A DNA stretch of 64,000 nucleotides from Mycolicibacterium fallax (GTDB lineage Bacteria; Actinomycetota; Actinomycetes; Mycobacteriales; Mycobacteriaceae), in assembly GCF_010726955.1 (NCBI RefSeq), contig NZ_AP022603.1, forward strand, positions 1,364,001 to 1,428,000, written 5' to 3'. Made by a program: the position numbers and the translations under genes. Position 1 is the stretch's first letter. Each line of letters begins with the position of its first letter. The notes beneath the pieces were generated by a model. It saw only the letters and a program-made list of their open reading frames with translations, had not been told where the DNA came from and did not search any database. Of the stretch, positions 26,592-34,097 are shown piece after piece.

Positions 26592-28264
26592 TGACCGGAA
26601 CTGACGGCTGGGATCCGTACGAAGACGTGCCGCCGCTCGGCGACGACGACGCGCCGCCTGAGTGGGAGGGCGCCCCTGATGCGGTGGTCGTGCCGTTCGA
26701 CCGGGCTGAGCGGCAGGATAGGAAGGGCGCGGGCGCCAAGACTAAGCATCTGCCGAGGGCGCTAGTGCTGCCGCCGCCCGATTGTCCCCTGCCCGTCGCA
26801 CGGGAGCTGATTCGCGCGCTCTGGACGGACGCCGAAGGCCGCGAGTTGATCGCCAGCTGGCGTGGGCAGTGGGCCGCCTACGCGGGTACGCACTGGGAAG
26901 TTGTGAGCCGCGCAACGATCCGCGCGATCTTGCAGCGCGCGGTAGAACAAGCGGTAGTTCAGCAGGCGAACGGCGAGGTCAAGCCCTGGAATCCGAACAG
27001 CCGCCGCATGGCCGACCTGATGGAGGCTCTGGCGTCGGCGGTACACCGCGACGACGAGGCAGAGGAGGACCGCGTAGGCCGGGTCGCGATGGGGAACGGG
27101 ATCCTGGACCTGGAGACGCTGGAGTTGGCCCCGCACACTCCGGAGTGGTTCAGCTTCACCTGTCTGCCCTATGACTACGCCCCGCTCGCTGGCGAGCCGA
27201 TTGCCCTGCTCGCCTTTTGCCGGAGCGTATGGGGGGACGACGCCCCGTCGATAGGGATGCTGCAGGAGTGGCTGGGGTACGCCGTCAGCGGCAGCCTGGC
27301 CAAGCAGAAGGCGCTACTCCTCGTCGGGGCCAGGCGCGCGGGCAAAGGGACGATCCTGAAGCTGCTGACGGCGCTGGTCGGCGCCAAAAACTGCGCGCCG
27401 CTCACCCTCGACGCGCTGGGGCGCCAGTTCGGTCTCCAGCGTGCGATCGGCAAGACTCTCGGGCTTATTGCGGACGCGCGCCAGGACGGCCGATCGCCAG
27501 CCCTCCTGATAGAGAGGCTGTTGATGATCATCGCCGGCGACGCCATCGAGGTGGACATCAAGAACCGCGAGCCGTGGCACGGGCAGCTCGCCCTCCGCCT
27601 GGTCATGGCGAGCAACGAGGTGCCCCGGTTCCGGGATAACTCCGGAGCAGTCGCATCGAGGTTCCTGATCCTGCGCTTCACTCGCTCGATGCTTGGCAAG
27701 GAGGATGAGGCCCTCGACGCGCGCCTCGCGGCCGAGATGCCTGCCATCTTCAACTGGGCGCTTAGCGGCCTGCGGCGCCTGGAGGAGCGGGGGCGCTTCT
27801 CCGAGCCAGAGTCGGCGATGGAGGACCGTGAACTGCTGGACGACCTCGCCAGCCCGGTGAACATCTTCGCCCGCGAGATCCTCGACGTCGGCGAAGGGTT
27901 CGAGGAGAAAAAGGATGTCGTCTACGCGTTTTGGCGGGCTTGGTGCGAGAAGAACGGGCATGAGCCTGGCTCAACCACTAGCTTCACTCGCAGCCTCCGG
28001 GCAGCCTTTCCCTCGGTGACCGCGCGCGGCCGGGCGAAGGCTGCGGAGGGCTATGGGGACCGCCCCCGCGTGTACGGAGGCGTCCGGCTCAAGCCGGGTG
28101 TCGCCACTCACCCCGACGCCGAACCCGTCGTCGTCGGCCGGTGGAGCGACGGCGCCCCCGCAACCGTCGACCGCTGCCTGAAGTGCGGCGACCTGCTCGG
28201 CCCGGGCGAGCACGGCTGCGTGTTCGACGCCCCGCCACCGGAGCCGCTCGACCTCGGCGTTTAA
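26588..28264 (+). CDS. P4-family phage/plasmid primase-helicase (SF3)
   Basis: 558 residues. A D5/P4-type N-terminal domain (about 70-240, with MGNGILDLETLEL) precedes the SF3 helicase domain: Walker A GARRAGKGT (247-255), an LIADARQD segment and MASNEVPRFRDNSGAVASRFLIL. These enzymes open and prime the origin of phage P4-like replicons. A C-terminal CLKCG..GEHGC motif looks like a zinc finger. No catalytic primase motif is obvious, so it may be a helicase loader type. The iteron array 60 bases downstream is the likely target. An ATG three bases later is an alternative start. Confidence 0.85.
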   Translation: MMTGTDGWDPYEDVPPLGDDDAPPEWEGAPDAVVVPFDRAERQDRKGAGAKTKHLPRALVLPPPDCPLPVARELIRALWTDAEGRELIASWRGQWAAYAGTHWEVVSRATIRAILQRAVEQAVVQQANGEVKPWNPNSRRMADLMEALASAVHRDDEAEEDRVGRVAMGNGILDLETLELAPHTPEWFSFTCLPYDYAPLAGEPIALLAFCRSVWGDDAPSIGMLQEWLGYAVSGSLAKQKALLLVGARRAGKGTILKLLTALVGAKNCAPLTLDALGRQFGLQRAIGKTLGLIADARQDGRSPALLIERLLMIIAGDAIEVDIKNREPWHGQLALRLVMASNEVPRFRDNSGAVASRFLILRFTRSMLGKEDEALDARLAAEMPAIFNWALSGLRRLEERGRFSEPESAMEDRELLDDLASPVNIFAREILDVGEGFEEKKDVVYAFWRAWCEKNGHEPGSTTSFTRSLRAAFPSVTARGRAKAAEGYGDRPRVYGGVRLKPGVATHPDAEPVVVGRWSDGAPATVDRCLKCGDLLGPGEHGCVFDAPPPEPLDLGV

Positions 28265-28272
28265 CCTGCCGC

Positions 28273-28310
28273 AAAGAGGCCCCCACCACACGGCCGGTGG
28301 GGGCCTCTTT
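28273..28310 (+). terminator. Strong rho-independent terminator after the primase-helicase
   Basis: AAAGAGGCCCCCACC and GGTGGGGGCCTCTTT form a perfect 15-bp stem with an eight-base loop and a T run, so transcription stops before the iterons. Confidence 0.9.
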
Positions 28311-28322
28311 TGTGCTGCCAGC

Positions 28323-28610
28323 AAAGTGGGACAGGCGGCAGGGAAGTGGGACAAAGTGGGACAGATCCGCTCAAAGTGGGACGGCGCAACGCTTAGACGC
28401 CCCGATGGACGGCAGGCAACTCCGCCCCGAGCGAGTTCCTGTCCCACTTTGAGCGGATCTGTCCCACTTTGTCCCACTTCCTGTCCCACGCAAAAACCAG
28501 CTCTGAACTGCGATGTCCCACTTTGTCCCACTTTTAAACAGGTTATTTCTGCTCAAAGCAGCGCATAGAGGCCAGCTCTTGGGTGCGCGAAATGCGGGAC
28601 AAAGTGGGAC
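28323..28610. repeat. Iteron array with a 40-bp perfect inverted repeat: candidate replication origin
   Basis: AAAGTGGGAC or close variants occur on the plus strand at 28,323, 28,343, 28,353, 28,373 and 28,601. They occur on the minus strand at 28,441, 28,461, 28,471, 28,483 (partial), 28,515 and 28,525. Bases 28,343-28,382 are exactly complementary to 28,441-28,480, giving a 40-bp stem around a 58-base loop. The 3' part (28,491-28,560) is A/T-richer than its surroundings. The region 28,265-28,662 has no gene. Iterons beside a P4-type helicase are the classic layout of a replicon origin; the large stem could also serve as a single-strand origin. Confidence 0.8.
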
Positions 28611-28662
28611 AGCAAACAATCGACCGCCCCCCCTGTCACCCCCACCTGCAACACTCGCCGCC

Positions 28663-28812
28663 ATGGATCAGCTCACCACCCTGCTCGCCGAGATCTGCCG
28701 CCAGCACCCGGACGCCGAGACCGTCGCCGTCGCCCCGTCCGCCTGGACGCACGTCGCCCTGCGCCTGCAGGACGGCTCCGGGCTGTACCTGCACGCCGAG
28801 CTGGCCCGATGA
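28663..28812 (+). CDS. 49-residue hypothetical protein
   Basis: Starts MDQLTTLLAEICRQHP and contains AVAPSAWTHVALRLQDG. No Shine-Dalgarno sequence is clear. Its stop overlaps the start of the next small gene (ATGA), which supports both being real. It lies just past the iteron array, so control of copy number is possible but unproven. Confidence 0.5.
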   Translation: MDQLTTLLAEICRQHPDAETVAVAPSAWTHVALRLQDGSGLYLHAELAR

Positions 28813-29003
28813 CCCCGGCCCAGCACCCCCGCGCCGCCTTCCTCGAGTGGCTCGCCGAGCAGCTGGCCGCCCGCGGCTTCACGGTGACCCCGCCCGCGCA
28901 CCCGAACCCGGCCGAGCTCGCCGTCACCGGCCCCGACGGCCAGCGCTACCGGCTGCGGGTGGTCCGCACCGCCCGCCGCGGCGGCGACCCCGCCACCGCG
29001 TGA
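28809..29003 (+). CDS. 64-residue hypothetical protein
   Basis: A basic small protein with FLEWLAEQLAARGFTVTPP and a compact strand region (YRLRVVRTARR). The ATG overlaps the preceding stop, and a terminator follows 20 bases after its stop, so the pair forms a tiny operon. No family recognised. Confidence 0.55.
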   Translation: MTPAQHPRAAFLEWLAEQLAARGFTVTPPAHPNPAELAVTGPDGQRYRLRVVRTARRGGDPATA

Positions 29004-29022
29004 CCCCCCGCCCCGCAACGAG

Positions 29023-29051
29023 AACACCCCGGCCGCTGTGGCCGGGGTGTT
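29023..29051 (+). terminator. Rho-independent terminator
   Basis: AACACCCCGGCC and GGCCGGGGTGTT form a perfect 12-bp stem with a five-base loop, followed by GTTGTTGTT. It ends the two small genes downstream of the iterons. Confidence 0.8.
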
Positions 29052-29068
29052 GTTGTTGTTGCTGCGGG

Positions 29069-29233
29069 TCAGGCTCCGCGGAGCGCGATGGTCAAGTCAC
29101 CGACGCGGACCCGCTCGCCGCCCATCCCGCCGAGGACTTCGCAGCCGGCGGCGGTCAGCCGCTCTACCGCCGCGGCGAGGTCCGGCACGGTCACCTCGAT
29201 CAGCGCGGGGCAAGCAACTTCGCCCTCCGCCAC
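29069..29233 (-). CDS. Possible VOC/glyoxalase-like fragment
   Basis: About 54 residues with EVTVPDLAAAVERLTAAGCEVLGG, which resembles half of a VOC (glyoxalase/bleomycin-resistance) fold. The start is uncertain: a GTG is assumed and no ribosome-binding site is visible, and the open frame continues upstream through the next terminator. Too short for a full VOC domain, so it may be a remnant or chance frame. Confidence 0.3.
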   Translation of the reverse strand: MAEGEVACPALIEVTVPDLAAAVERLTAAGCEVLGGMGGERVRVGDLTIALRGA

Positions 29234-29301
29234 CTCGATGCTGAGGCCGGCACCGACACCGCGGCCCGGCGGCGCGGGGTGCGGGGTGTGGAAACAGAAA
29301 C

Positions 29302-29324
29302 AGCCCCGTCGCGGTGACGGGGCT
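29302..29324 (-). terminator. Terminator of the leftward recombinase operon
   Basis: AGCCCCGTC and GACGGGGCT form a 9-bp stem; read leftward it is followed by GTTTCTGTTT. It lies 22 bases past the stop of the zinc-ribbon gene. Confidence 0.75.
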
Positions 29325-29345
29325 GCTCCTGTTGCTGTTGCGCCG

Positions 29346-29519
29346 CTAGCTGGCTGCTGCAGCTGCCCGGGCGGGCAACACGAATTCGATGTTGCAGGCC
29401 GAGCAGCAGGCGACCCGGTCATCGTCGGTGACGATCACCGGGGCCGGGTTGCACCGGTCGAGCGGCCCGCCCAAGGTCACGCCGCAGATGTGGCAGTCTT
29501 CAAAGTCGCCATCAAACAT
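29346..29519 (-). CDS. 57-residue zinc-ribbon protein
   Basis: Contains CHIC in the N-terminal half and CCSACN in the C-terminal half, i.e. two CxxC-type knuckles (with an extra cysteine) that should bind one zinc ion. AGAGGGGA precedes the ATG. Last gene of the leftward unit that starts with the second tyrosine recombinase. Function unknown; such microproteins often bind nucleic acid or protein partners. Confidence 0.6.
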   Translation of the reverse strand: MFDGDFEDCHICGVTLGGPLDRCNPAPVIVTDDDRVACCSACNIEFVLPARAAAAAS

Positions 29520-29607
29520 TTCGATCCCCTCTCTGCGCACCGCGCCCTCGGCGGATTGCGGGCCCAGCACAACACCTCCGACCGCCGCGGCGCGCACGCG
29601 GCGCGGG

Positions 29608-29979
29608 TCAGCCCACAAGCTCGGCCGGCCCCCACTCCCCGCCCGGCCACCGCGCAGCCACGACGTTGCCAGCGCTGATCGCAACGTCGAGTTCGCGCTC
29701 GCCCTCCGGGGCCATCACGGTCACCCGCCGCACCTCAGCAGCAGCGGCAGCCGCCGCGGCCCCAGTGTTGGGCTTCGGGGCCAACCCCACCACCCAGCCC
29801 TGCGCAATCCCGGCACCGGCGGCTATGAGCAGCATGGCCGCGCCGAGGATGGTCATGGTCTCGGCGCCCAGGACGTGTCCGGCGCCGGCGAGTGCCATGC
29901 CCGCGGCGGCGAGCGGGGCGATCCACCAGCCGGCGTCGGTGTTGGGGGTGCCGGGGGTGCTGGTGTCGGTGTTGTTCAT
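29608..29979 (-). CDS. Small two-helix membrane protein
   Basis: 123 residues with two membrane helices (about 20-38 and 43-65), an Ala-rich linker, then a small cytoplasmic or external domain (RRVTVMAPEGERELDVAIS). AGGAGAAG lies before the ATG, which overlaps the previous stop (ATGA). The C-terminal VAARWPGGEWGP echoes the end of the adjacent 86-residue protein (VAGRLPGEGWRP), suggesting the two share a domain. No family recognised. Confidence 0.6.
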   Translation of the reverse strand: MNNTDTSTPGTPNTDAGWWIAPLAAAGMALAGAGHVLGAETMTILGAAMLLIAAGAGIAQGWVVGLAPKPNTGAAAAAAAAEVRRVTVMAPEGERELDVAISAGNVVAARWPGGEWGPAELVG

Positions 29980-30236
29980 GCCTTCTTCTCCTGTGTAGTG
30001 GCGGCGGGTGCCTGCTGCTGCGTCGCGGGGCGCCAACCCTCGCCCGGCAACCGGCCAGCGACCAGCTCGCCGCCTGCGAACCTGAGCTCCATCTCGCCGA
30101 CGCCCGCGGAGCTGGCGACGGTGACGGTGATGACGCCGTCGGTCACGCGGCCGCCGGCGACGACGGTGAAGACGGGCTGTGCGGCGGGGGCGGGTGCGCG
30201 GCGGGCCAGCAGGGTGCGGGCGAGGTTGCGGATCAT
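29976..30236 (-). CDS. Small beta-rich protein
   Basis: 86 residues. A basic N-terminus (RNLARTLLARR) is followed by predicted strands (VFTVVAGGRVTDGVITVTVASS, residues about 22-43) and a Gln/Ala/Lys tail. Its ATG overlaps the recombinase stop and its stop overlaps the next start, so it is translated with them. The sequence echo with the neighbouring membrane protein hints at duplication of one small domain. Confidence 0.55.
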   Translation of the reverse strand: MIRNLARTLLARRAPAPAAQPVFTVVAGGRVTDGVITVTVASSAGVGEMELRFAGGELVAGRLPGEGWRPATQQQAPAATTQEKKA

Positions 30237-31180
30237 GTTCGTCTCTTTCTCGTCGGTGGGTCGGCCAGTAGCTCGGTGGCCGCTTGGACCGCCGCGAAGC
30301 TCGGCCGCGCGTACCGCTGCAGGCTGCGCAAGTTGGCGTGCCCGCTTTTCGCCATGAGCGTGGTAGTTCCGACCCCGGCTTCGGCCAGATGCGTGAGGCT
30401 GCTGTGCCGCAGCTGGTGCAGGGTGATCTCCCCGCCGGTGTACCGCTCGATCAGCGCCCTCGCCCGCCCATAGCTCAGCCGGGTGCGCCCCGTCTCATCG
30501 ATGTCGCGGGACTTCGCCGCCGCCGCCCGCTGCGGCCCCGCCGGCAGATCTGTGAGGAACACCGGGCCGGAGGTGCGGCCGGCGACGAGCCGGCCGAGGA
30601 TCGCGGCGGTCCCGTCACCCCACGCCACCTGAATCTGATGGCCGCCCTTCTGCCGAATCGTGGCCGATCGGTTGCGCAGGTCGAGATCCTCGACGTTGAG
30701 CTGCAGCACAGCGCTCGCCCGCGATGACGTCTCGTACAGCATCCGGAACAGGCACTTGTCCCGCAGCGGAACATCGCGCCGGCTGCAGAGCCGGTCGATG
30801 GTGTGCCAGTCGACGGCCCGCGTCTCGGCTCGCTTCTCTCGGCGGCGCTTCACCGTCCGCGGCAGCTCCGGGCAGGCCCAGCCGCTGTCGGCGCACCAGG
30901 TGAGCCAGCTGGTGACCACCGCGCGGTTGCGGTTCCAGGTGGACTCCGCGGCGCCGCCCCACAGATCCGTGAGCGCATCGGCGAGCTGCTGCCCGGTTAC
31001 TTCGGCCAGGGCCCGGTCACCACCGACGGCCGCGGCGACCTTCTCCAACGTCGACGTGTAGGCGCGGCGGGTGTTCGCGCTGCCGGTCACGGTGGGCGAT
31101 GCGAGGAACCGGTCGACGCTCTGCGCGACGGTCGGGGCACCGGCGCCGCGGCGGGCGCCGATCGCGGTGACGGTGGCCAT
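30233..31180 (-). CDS. Second tyrosine recombinase (XerC/D-like)
   Basis: 315 residues from an ATG with GGAGGAGGG in front. The catalytic set is complete: R154, K178, H255-x-x-R258, H281 and nucleophile Y290. It has an N-terminal SAM-like core-binding domain (about 15-105) but lacks the extra arm-binding domain of the tRNA integrase at the right end, so it looks like a Xer-type resolvase. A dyad 110 bases upstream is a candidate target. Resolving multimers of the circular form or inverting a segment are the two likely jobs. First gene of a four-gene leftward operon. Confidence 0.85.
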   Translation of the reverse strand: MATVTAIGARRGAGAPTVAQSVDRFLASPTVTGSANTRRAYTSTLEKVAAAVGGDRALAEVTGQQLADALTDLWGGAAESTWNRNRAVVTSWLTWCADSGWACPELPRTVKRRREKRAETRAVDWHTIDRLCSRRDVPLRDKCLFRMLYETSSRASAVLQLNVEDLDLRNRSATIRQKGGHQIQVAWGDGTAAILGRLVAGRTSGPVFLTDLPAGPQRAAAAKSRDIDETGRTRLSYGRARALIERYTGGEITLHQLRHSSLTHLAEAGVGTTTLMAKSGHANLRSLQRYARPSFAAVQAATELLADPPTRKRRT

Positions 31181-31200
31181 CTGGGCCCTCCTCCGGCGAG

Positions 31201-31305
31201 TTGGACGATAACGTGCAATCCCGCGACGGTGCGGCACAGATGAATCCGCAGGTCGCTCACCGCCAATCATAGCCTAGTTGGACGATAATTGTCCATTATC
31301 GTCTA
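31201..31305. promoter_or_regulatory. Dyad and direct repeat upstream of the second recombinase (candidate crossover site or operator)
   Basis: TGGACGATAAT-TGTCC-ATTATCGTCTA at 31,279-31,305 has 11-bp arms matching at 10 positions around a five-base centre, framed by CCTAG and CTAGG. Another TTGGACGATAA is at 31,201-31,211. Size and layout recall Xer/TnpI core sites with an accessory half-site. It lies in the divergent promoter region, so an operator is the alternative reading. Confidence 0.55.
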
Positions 31306-31351
31306 GGTCTAATTCGGCCCCTGCCCCTGAGCGGTGAAATAAAGTGCTTCC

Positions 31352-32029
31352 GTGCGCGACTCGGACGAATTTACGGCCCAGGCGGCGACCCCAGACGAAA
31401 CGCAGGCCGGCACAGCGGCCGTTGATGAAACCGAAATGTTGATCCCTCCGGGACCGGCCAGCACGTCAGCAGGGCAGGCGCGGGCCTGGTCCGAGGGCGC
31501 AGCCGAGGACGAGTTCATCGACGTTCGCGAGATGCACTCGTGGAGCGCGGCCACCGGTTACGCCGCCGCGCTCACTTCGGTTGGTGCAATCGCAATCGCA
31601 ATCGCGGTGGGATGGACGCTGCTCCGCCAGGACCGGCCGCCTAATCCTCCGAGCATGTCCACCATCGCCGGGCAACCGGCATCAGGGTCCCCGTCGCACC
31701 TTCCCGCCCCACCGCCGGTCACGGTGGATCCGTCCACTGTGGCGATGCCGACAGCGACGAGCCCGGCGGATCGTTCAACCTACGACAACACTTTTCTGCG
31801 GTTGATGGCCCGGGAAGGCTGGGGCTGCACGGACGGCACGGTAGGTGAACGCTGCGACGAGCAACTGCTCGCATTCGCATACCAGGCATGCAGCTATTCA
31901 GGGCAGTCTTACAGGTTTCTGTACGAAACTTTGGGTTTGCCGTCCTACCTCGGGCCGAGGATGATGCGCCGGGCATTGGCGAACGCGTCGCAGGCCTATC
32001 CGAACTGCGAGTTCACCGGCACCCCCTAA
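31352..32029 (+). CDS. Membrane-anchored protein with DUF732-like domain
   Basis: 225 residues from a GTG. A hydrophilic N-terminus, one membrane helix (about 70-92), a Pro/Ser-rich linker and an outer domain of about 75 residues: NTFLRLMAREGWGC, then QACSYSGQSY and ANASQAYPNC. That spacing of FL..L, cysteines and an NC end is typical of the mycobacterial DUF732 family, whose role is unknown. It stands alone, divergent from the recombinase, and ends at a terminator. A host-derived cargo gene is likely. Confidence 0.6.
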   Translation: MRDSDEFTAQAATPDETQAGTAAVDETEMLIPPGPASTSAGQARAWSEGAAEDEFIDVREMHSWSAATGYAAALTSVGAIAIAIAVGWTLLRQDRPPNPPSMSTIAGQPASGSPSHLPAPPPVTVDPSTVAMPTATSPADRSTYDNTFLRLMAREGWGCTDGTVGERCDEQLLAFAYQACSYSGQSYRFLYETLGLPSYLGPRMMRRALANASQAYPNCEFTGTP

Positions 32030-32060
32030 CTGGCAACCGGATTCCTCACTGCCCCATCCC

Positions 32061-32086
32061 CCCGTCCGCCAATCGGGACGGGTTTT
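32061..32086 (+). terminator. Terminator after the DUF732-like gene
   Basis: CCCGTCC and GGACGGG pair with an eight-base loop, followed by TTTTCGG. It separates this gene from the convergent AAA+ ATPase gene. Confidence 0.65.
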
Positions 32087-32178
32087 CGGCACTCCGCGAC
32101 CTGCGCGAACGCAGCCGCCCGCGCGGATCCCCATCAGAGGTGTGGTGGAGACGGTGTTTCCACCGCCCCCTCCGAGCG

Positions 32179-33555
32179 CTACAGGTAGACGCCCACCCCA
32201 GTCGCCTCTGCCTGCCGCCCGGTCAACGCCGCGCGCAGCCCAGCCGTATTCACCGACCCGTCGACCAGCACGCACCGGCGAACGGCTTCCCGCAGATCGG
32301 CACCCGTCGTCTCCGGCGGCGCCGCCTCCGCCACGGCGGCAGTGTCGACGTCGCCGGAGATCCGGGCGCACAGCGCGTCCAGAATCGCCGCCCGCGCGGC
32401 GAGGTCCGGGTAACCCACCTCGACCGTGGCGTCGAACCTGGCGGCGCGCACCGCCGCAGGATCCAAGGTCTTCGTCGTGTTGGCGGTGGCCAGCAGCAGG
32501 ATCGGCTCGTCGCGGTGCTCGTCCATAGCGGCGAGGAACTGCCCGAGAGCGGCATCGATGCTGCCGCCGCGCGAACCCCCGACCGCGAGGTCGATGTCTT
32601 CGATGATCAGCAGGATCGGCCCGCCGATCTGCACGAGTTCCGCGGTCACACTCTGCAGGTTGTACGCGGCTGAGCGCCCGTCGAGGTAGACGACGGTGGC
32701 CGTGCCCGCGAGCTCGCCCGCGATCACCTCCACGGCGGCGGACTTGCCGGTCCCGGGCGGCCCGGTCAGCAGGACACCTCGGCGGCCGCCCAGCGCGAGT
32801 TCCCGCATCCGGACGGCCTCGGTCGTGATCGACGCGGCGGCCAGGTCCAGCTCGGCCCACACTGCCGGGTCGACCGCGACATCGGCGCGGGTCAGCGCCG
32901 GCGCGGGGCGGGCCTCCAGCGTCGCGTAACTGCCGCCGCCGTCCGCGCGCCAGACCCCGCCGCGGTACGGATCATGCCCCTCTCGGCCGCGGCGGATCAA
33001 TTCGTCGAGCGCCCCAGCCGCGGTGCCCTCGTCGCAGGCGATCACCTCCACGTGGATGCTGCGGTCGCCCGCCTCCCACGCCACCACCACGGCGCCCTCG
33101 GCCAGGGCGTCGGTCGCCAAGGCGACCTCGTGGGGGTACGTGTACACCCGCCTGTTCGGCCCCTCGATTCGCAGCCAGGTCAGCGCGTCATTCAGCTCGG
33201 CATACCTCCGCCGGCCGTAGCGGCGCGGACCGATCTGCGCGGGCTGCGCCGCATGCACCAGCTCACCGAGGGCCAGGCCCGCACGGACACCGTCGACGGG
33301 CCCGAGACCGCGCTTCATCCGGCACACACGCGCCAGGTCCACGCCGCCGAGCTGCGCGGCGATCCATGCGTCGCGGGTACCGGGCTCGGGCACGTCGGGG
33401 TCGGGCACCACCGCGCCGCCGGAGAGCAGCTGCCCCAGCGCGGCCAAGGTCTCGCGGACCGTGATCGGCTGGCGATCCAGCCAATCAGCAAGTGATGCAT
33501 TGATTTTCGCGTCCGCGGCCAACGCAGGCGCGGTGCCGTTCAGAGTGTCAGGCAT
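32179..33555 (-). CDS. AAA+ ATPase
   Basis: 458 residues. The C-terminal AAA+ module has Walker A GPPGTGKS (265-272), Walker B ILLIIEDID (314-322), sensor LLATANTT, and arginines in VRAARFDATVEV. The N-terminal 230 residues include a helical part and an alpha/beta part (VVVAWEAGDRSIHVEVIACDEG) that I do not recognise. GAGGA precedes the ATG. The AAA class resembles remodelling ATPases such as EccA of type VII secretion or FtsH/katanin-like unfoldases. Close to genes for possibly exported proteins, so a chaperone for export is inferred. Single-gene leftward unit. Confidence 0.8.
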   Translation of the reverse strand: MPDTLNGTAPALAADAKINASLADWLDRQPITVRETLAALGQLLSGGAVVPDPDVPEPGTRDAWIAAQLGGVDLARVCRMKRGLGPVDGVRAGLALGELVHAAQPAQIGPRRYGRRRYAELNDALTWLRIEGPNRRVYTYPHEVALATDALAEGAVVVAWEAGDRSIHVEVIACDEGTAAGALDELIRRGREGHDPYRGGVWRADGGGSYATLEARPAPALTRADVAVDPAVWAELDLAAASITTEAVRMRELALGGRRGVLLTGPPGTGKSAAVEVIAGELAGTATVVYLDGRSAAYNLQSVTAELVQIGGPILLIIEDIDLAVGGSRGGSIDAALGQFLAAMDEHRDEPILLLATANTTKTLDPAAVRAARFDATVEVGYPDLAARAAILDALCARISGDVDTAAVAEAAPPETTGADLREAVRRCVLVDGSVNTAGLRAALTGRQAEATGVGVYL

Positions 33556-33797
33556 GAAGAATCCTCAGCAGTTCGGGCGGCCCCGGACGGGGCTAGCGTG
33601 GCTGAGGCATGGGGGCGACAGTAGCAGCGTCTGACGACAACCGGCCCCCGCTGAGCCCGTCGCGACGACCGCGCCCCAGGCCCCCACCTACGGTGACGTG
33701 CAGCCGCCGGGATGCCGGAAACCCGGTAGCCACACCCCATTCGGAGAGTAACGTCACCCTCTTCGCACCCCCGCGGAGCCCCACCCCGGAGCCGCCG

Positions 33798-33940
33798 ATG
33801 CCCGCCCAGCCCAGCCGCGCCCCCGCGACGCCGCCTACTACGCGCAGTTCAGCCGCGCCGCAGTGCTCCAGCATCTCCGGGGTCGGGAGGTCGACGAGCC
33901 GGCCCACCCCGCCGCGCCCCGCGACCGTGACCGGCCCTGA
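33798..33940 (+). pseudogene. Small ORF with probable frameshift near its start
   Basis: An ATG with GGAG six bases upstream starts MPAQPSRAP in one frame. The coding-like continuation (DAAYYAQFSRAAVLQHLRG, then EVDEPAHP) is in another frame that has no usable start codon. A one-base change in the run GCCCCCGC at about 33,824-33,830 would join them into a protein of about 47 residues. The stop then overlaps the next gene's GTG. This may be a real mutation or a sequencing error; upstream 33,556-33,797 holds no other gene. Confidence 0.4.
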
Positions 33941-34097
33941 CGCCGCGGTGACCGCAGCCTCCCGCGCCTATCTCGCCGCGCACCCGCTCACCGACGCGGA
34001 GCTGGCCGCGCTCGCTCGCTTCCGCGCCGGCGACTGCGCCGGCTTGTGGCGGCGCGTCGAGGGCGGGGCGTGGGAGCAGCTGCAGACGGGCGGCTGA
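33927..34097 (+). CDS. 56-residue hypothetical protein
   Basis: GTG start overlapping the end of the small ORF before it. The sequence is helical: AASRAYLAAHPLTDAELAALARFRAGDC and a GLWRRVEGGAWEQL end (segments given separately at about residues 9-36 and 38-51). It meets the end of the convergent 445-residue gene with no gap. The open frame extends further upstream, so a longer form from 33,798 is possible. Confidence 0.45.
   Translation: MTGPDAAVTAASRAYLAAHPLTDAELAALARFRAGDCAGLWRRVEGGAWEQLQTGG

Noticed and set aside
33593..33907. 104-codon minus-strand ORF opposite the frameshifted small gene
   Set aside because: Overlaps the plus-strand start signals; Gly/Arg-rich composition without family features; probably a shadow frame.
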